This document shows, one piece after another, positions 62,387 through 64,000 of a DNA stretch of 64,000 bases. The position numbers and the translations under genes were made by a program. The notes under the pieces were generated by a model. That model had not been told where the DNA came from, made no database searches, and saw nothing but the letters and a program-made list of their open reading frames with translations. This DNA comes from HK1 sp965215295 (lineage in GTDB: Bacteria; Pseudomonadota; Gammaproteobacteria; HK1): assembly GCA_965215295.1 (NCBI GenBank), contig OZ244045.1, forward strand, positions 3,038,001-3,102,000, written 5' to 3'. Each line of letters begins with the position of its first letter. Positions within the stretch are counted from its first letter, which is position 1.

Positions 62387-63058
62387 TCATTCGCGACGCT
62401 CCGCCGCGACCCGCGCCCTGAGCCGCTCGAGATCCTCGGCGATGTCCGCCTCCGCCGCGAGCTCGGCGAGGTCCTGCTCGAGCGTCTTCGCCTTGCCCAT
62501 GTCGTAGACCTCGGCGCCCGCCTCGATCTCGTCGATTCGGCGTTCGAGCGTACCGTACCGGTTCAGCGCGTCCTCGACCCGTTCATCGTGCAACGCGCGC
62601 CGCACCCGCACACGGCCCTTCGCGGTGCTCATGCGCAGCTCGATGGAGGCCTTGCGGGTCTTCGCCTCGCCGATCTTCGCCTGCAGCTTGGCGAGGTCCT
62701 CGTCGTGGCGCGCGAGGCCGTCTTCGATGAGCGCGAGTTCTTCGCGCAGTAGCGCCGCCTGCTCATCGAGCTTGCGCCTGACCACGAGCGCGCTCCTGGC
62801 GAGGTCCTCGCGGCCCTTGCCGAGCGCGAACGCCGCCTTGTCCTCCCAGTCCCTGCCGCCCGTTTCCAGCCGATCGATCCTGCGTTCGATCTCGCGCTTG
62901 TCGGCAATGGCCCGAACCGACTGGGAGCGCACCTCGACGAGGGTGTCCTCCATCTCCTGGATCATGAGCCGGATCATCTTCTCCGGATCCTCGGCTCGTT
63001 CGAGCAAGGCGTTGATGTTCGCGTTGATGATGTCAGTGATGCGGGAAAAGATGGTCAT
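62387..63058 (-). CDS. pspA: Phage-shock protein PspA (IM30 family)
   Basis: A 223-residue protein from ATG 63058. It starts MTIFSRITDIINANINALLERAEDPEKMIRLMIQEME, the amphipathic helix and first coil of PspA/Vipp1 proteins, and is almost wholly helical. In the canonical system it binds and inhibits PspF until membrane stress, then polymerises at the membrane to limit proton leak. First gene of the minus-strand pspABC operon, directly divergent from pspF. Confidence 0.93.
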   Translation of the reverse strand: MTIFSRITDIINANINALLERAEDPEKMIRLMIQEMEDTLVEVRSQSVRAIADKREIERRIDRLETGGRDWEDKAAFALGKGREDLARSALVVRRKLDEQAALLREELALIEDGLARHDEDLAKLQAKIGEAKTRKASIELRMSTAKGRVRVRRALHDERVEDALNRYGTLERRIDEIEAGAEVYDMGKAKTLEQDLAELAAEADIAEDLERLRARVAAERRE

Positions 63059-63108
63059 GGTGGTCAAGCCTCCTGATTGTCGAATGGAAGTGGTGCGGGC
63101 CCGCTGAA

Positions 63109-63125
63109 TGCGAACGGCGTGCCAA
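63109..63125 (-). promoter_or_regulatory. Candidate sigma-54 promoter of pspABC
   Basis: On the minus strand TTGGCACGCCGTTCGCA matches the -24/-12 consensus (TTGGCACG-N4-TTGCA) with one mismatch. It lies 51-67 bp upstream of the pspA start. PspF, encoded divergently, is the expected activator. Confidence 0.65.
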
Positions 63126-63233
63126 CTCGCAAGGCATTGATCGACCGTCGAGTCGAGCGGGTTCAGCTCCAGATCTGGCGAAATCCGATGACGGAAATCA
63201 CAACTTGTGAGCGATATTCGATACCATTGAACG

Positions 63234-64000
63234 ATGGCTGACCTGCCGCACGTCCTTGGTGAAGATCCTGCCTTCCTGGAGGTTGAGGAGCAGGTCTCGC
63301 GCCTCGCGGCCATCGACAGGCCGTGTCTCGTGATCGGTGAACGGGGCACCGGGAAGGAGTTGCTCGCGACCCGCCTGCACTACCTCTCGCCCCGTTGGGA
63401 CGGCCCCCTCGTCAAGGTCAACTGCGCCGCGCTCGCCGAGTCGCTGCTCGACACGGAGCTCTTCGGCCACGAGGCGGGGGCGTTCACCGGAGCGCAGCGC
63501 CAGCACATCGGCCGCTTCGAGCGCGCGAACGGCGGGACCTTGCTGCTCGACGAGATCGCGAGCGCGTCGGCGGCGGTGCAGGAGAAGGTACTCCGGGTCA
63601 TCGAGTACGGCGAGATGGAGCGGGTCGGCGGGCGCCGGACCATTCAGCTCGACGTGCGGGTGGTCGGTGCGGCCAACATCGACCTGCCGTCGCTCGCCCG
63701 ATGCGGGGCATTCCGTGCCGATCTGCTCGACCGCCTCGCTTTCGAAGTGGTCACGCTTCCGCCGCTGCGCGCACGGCGGGCGGACATCATGACCCTCGCG
63801 AACGCGTTCGCCCTGGAAATCACCCAGGCCATGGGCAGAGACGTCTTCCCCGGGTTCGGTTCGCGCGCGCGGGAGCGGCTGCTCGCGCACTCGTGGCCCG
63901 GAAACGTGCGCGAGCTGAAGAACGTCATCGAACGCGCGGTCTATCGCTCGGCGTCATCGGATGGGCCGATCGACACGGTCGTCATCGACCCCTTCGACAG
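63234..64000 (+). CDS. pspF: Phage-shock transcriptional activator PspF (partial, cut by window end)
   Basis: From ATG 63234 the frame runs off the window at 64000 (255 residues shown). It is a sigma-54 activator AAA+ domain without a regulatory domain: VIGERGTGKELLATRLHYLS (Walker A), ELFGHEAGAFTGAQ (GAFTGA loop), GGTLLLDEIASAS (Walker B), and FRADLLDRLAFEVVTLPPLRAR. The stand-alone form is typical of PspF, which drives pspABC. The C-terminal helix-turn-helix lies outside the window. Confidence 0.93.
   Translation, partial: MADLPHVLGEDPAFLEVEEQVSRLAAIDRPCLVIGERGTGKELLATRLHYLSPRWDGPLVKVNCAALAESLLDTELFGHEAGAFTGAQRQHIGRFERANGGTLLLDEIASASAAVQEKVLRVIEYGEMERVGGRRTIQLDVRVVGAANIDLPSLARCGAFRADLLDRLAFEVVTLPPLRARRADIMTLANAFALEITQAMGRDVFPGFGSRARERLLAHSWPGNVRELKNVIERAVYRSASSDGPIDTVVIDPFD

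Overview
The window is a GC-rich (roughly two-thirds G+C by eye) bacterial chromosome segment with no rRNA, tRNA or CRISPR that I could find. The gene families point to a gammaproteobacterium-like heterotroph: a PspF/PspABC phage-shock locus with a sigma-54 type promoter, a Fur-FbpBC iron locus, GlcDEF glycolate dehydrogenase, two-partner secretion and HisN. Marine or host-associated life is suggested, by inference only, by a DddP-type DMSP lyase, creatinase, a sulfatase, amine/imino-acid dehydrogenases and very large secreted proteins.

Layout. 1-3.4 kb: a frameshifted DUF4143 ATPase, an IS3-end relic, and a two-gene unit headed by a PD-(D/E)XK nuclease-like protein. 3.7-4.9 kb: DddP-like DMSP lyase. 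5.4-11.3 kb: a 74-bp minisatellite followed by an SbcD-like phosphoesterase and a 1347-residue SbcC/YhaN-like ATPase carrying Ser-Asp and Gly-Asp low-complexity inserts. 11.4-13.9 kb: EamA transporter, enolase-superfamily enzyme, HicB-like antitoxin. 14.0-18.2 kb: an IS3-bounded island with a YecR-like lipoprotein, a DUF6036-type nucleotidyltransferase, a phosphoesterase and a broken transposition ATPase. 18.4-30.5 kb: catabolic genes (sulfatase, DadA-like oxidase, GlcDEF, creatinase), a CHASE2 adenylate cyclase and prephenate dehydratase. 30.6-42.4 kb: a minus-strand secretion locus, tpsA2-tpsA1-tpsB-fecR. 42.4-45.3 kb: a scrambled relic made of duplicated cyclase and glcE/glcF pieces, then the ECF biotin transporter EcfA-EcfT-BioY. 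45.7-47.9 kb: a lower-GC island with an IS4 remnant and an OLD-like ATPase/TOPRIM pair, a candidate defence system. 47.9-53.0 kb: a minus-strand operon for a three-subunit HcnABC/LhpBEF-like dehydrogenase with a TauE-type exporter and an APH-fold kinase. 53.2-58.4 kb: HlyU-like protein, HisN, Fur and FbpBC. 58.7-64 kb: AspRS, a selenocysteine-containing peroxiredoxin-like protein whose UGA is followed by a SECIS-like hairpin, and the phage-shock locus.

Two themes stand out. First, the 3' ends of genes (creatinase, enolase-superfamily enzyme, DadA, GlcE, EcfT, PspC) repeatedly sit inside short tandem duplications of 18-103 bp, so this genome seems prone to small tandem duplication next to stop codons. 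Second, mobile-element scars (IS3 ends at three places, an IS4 remnant, a TniB/ExeA-like fragment) bound the accessory modules, which include the two most defence-like gene pairs.
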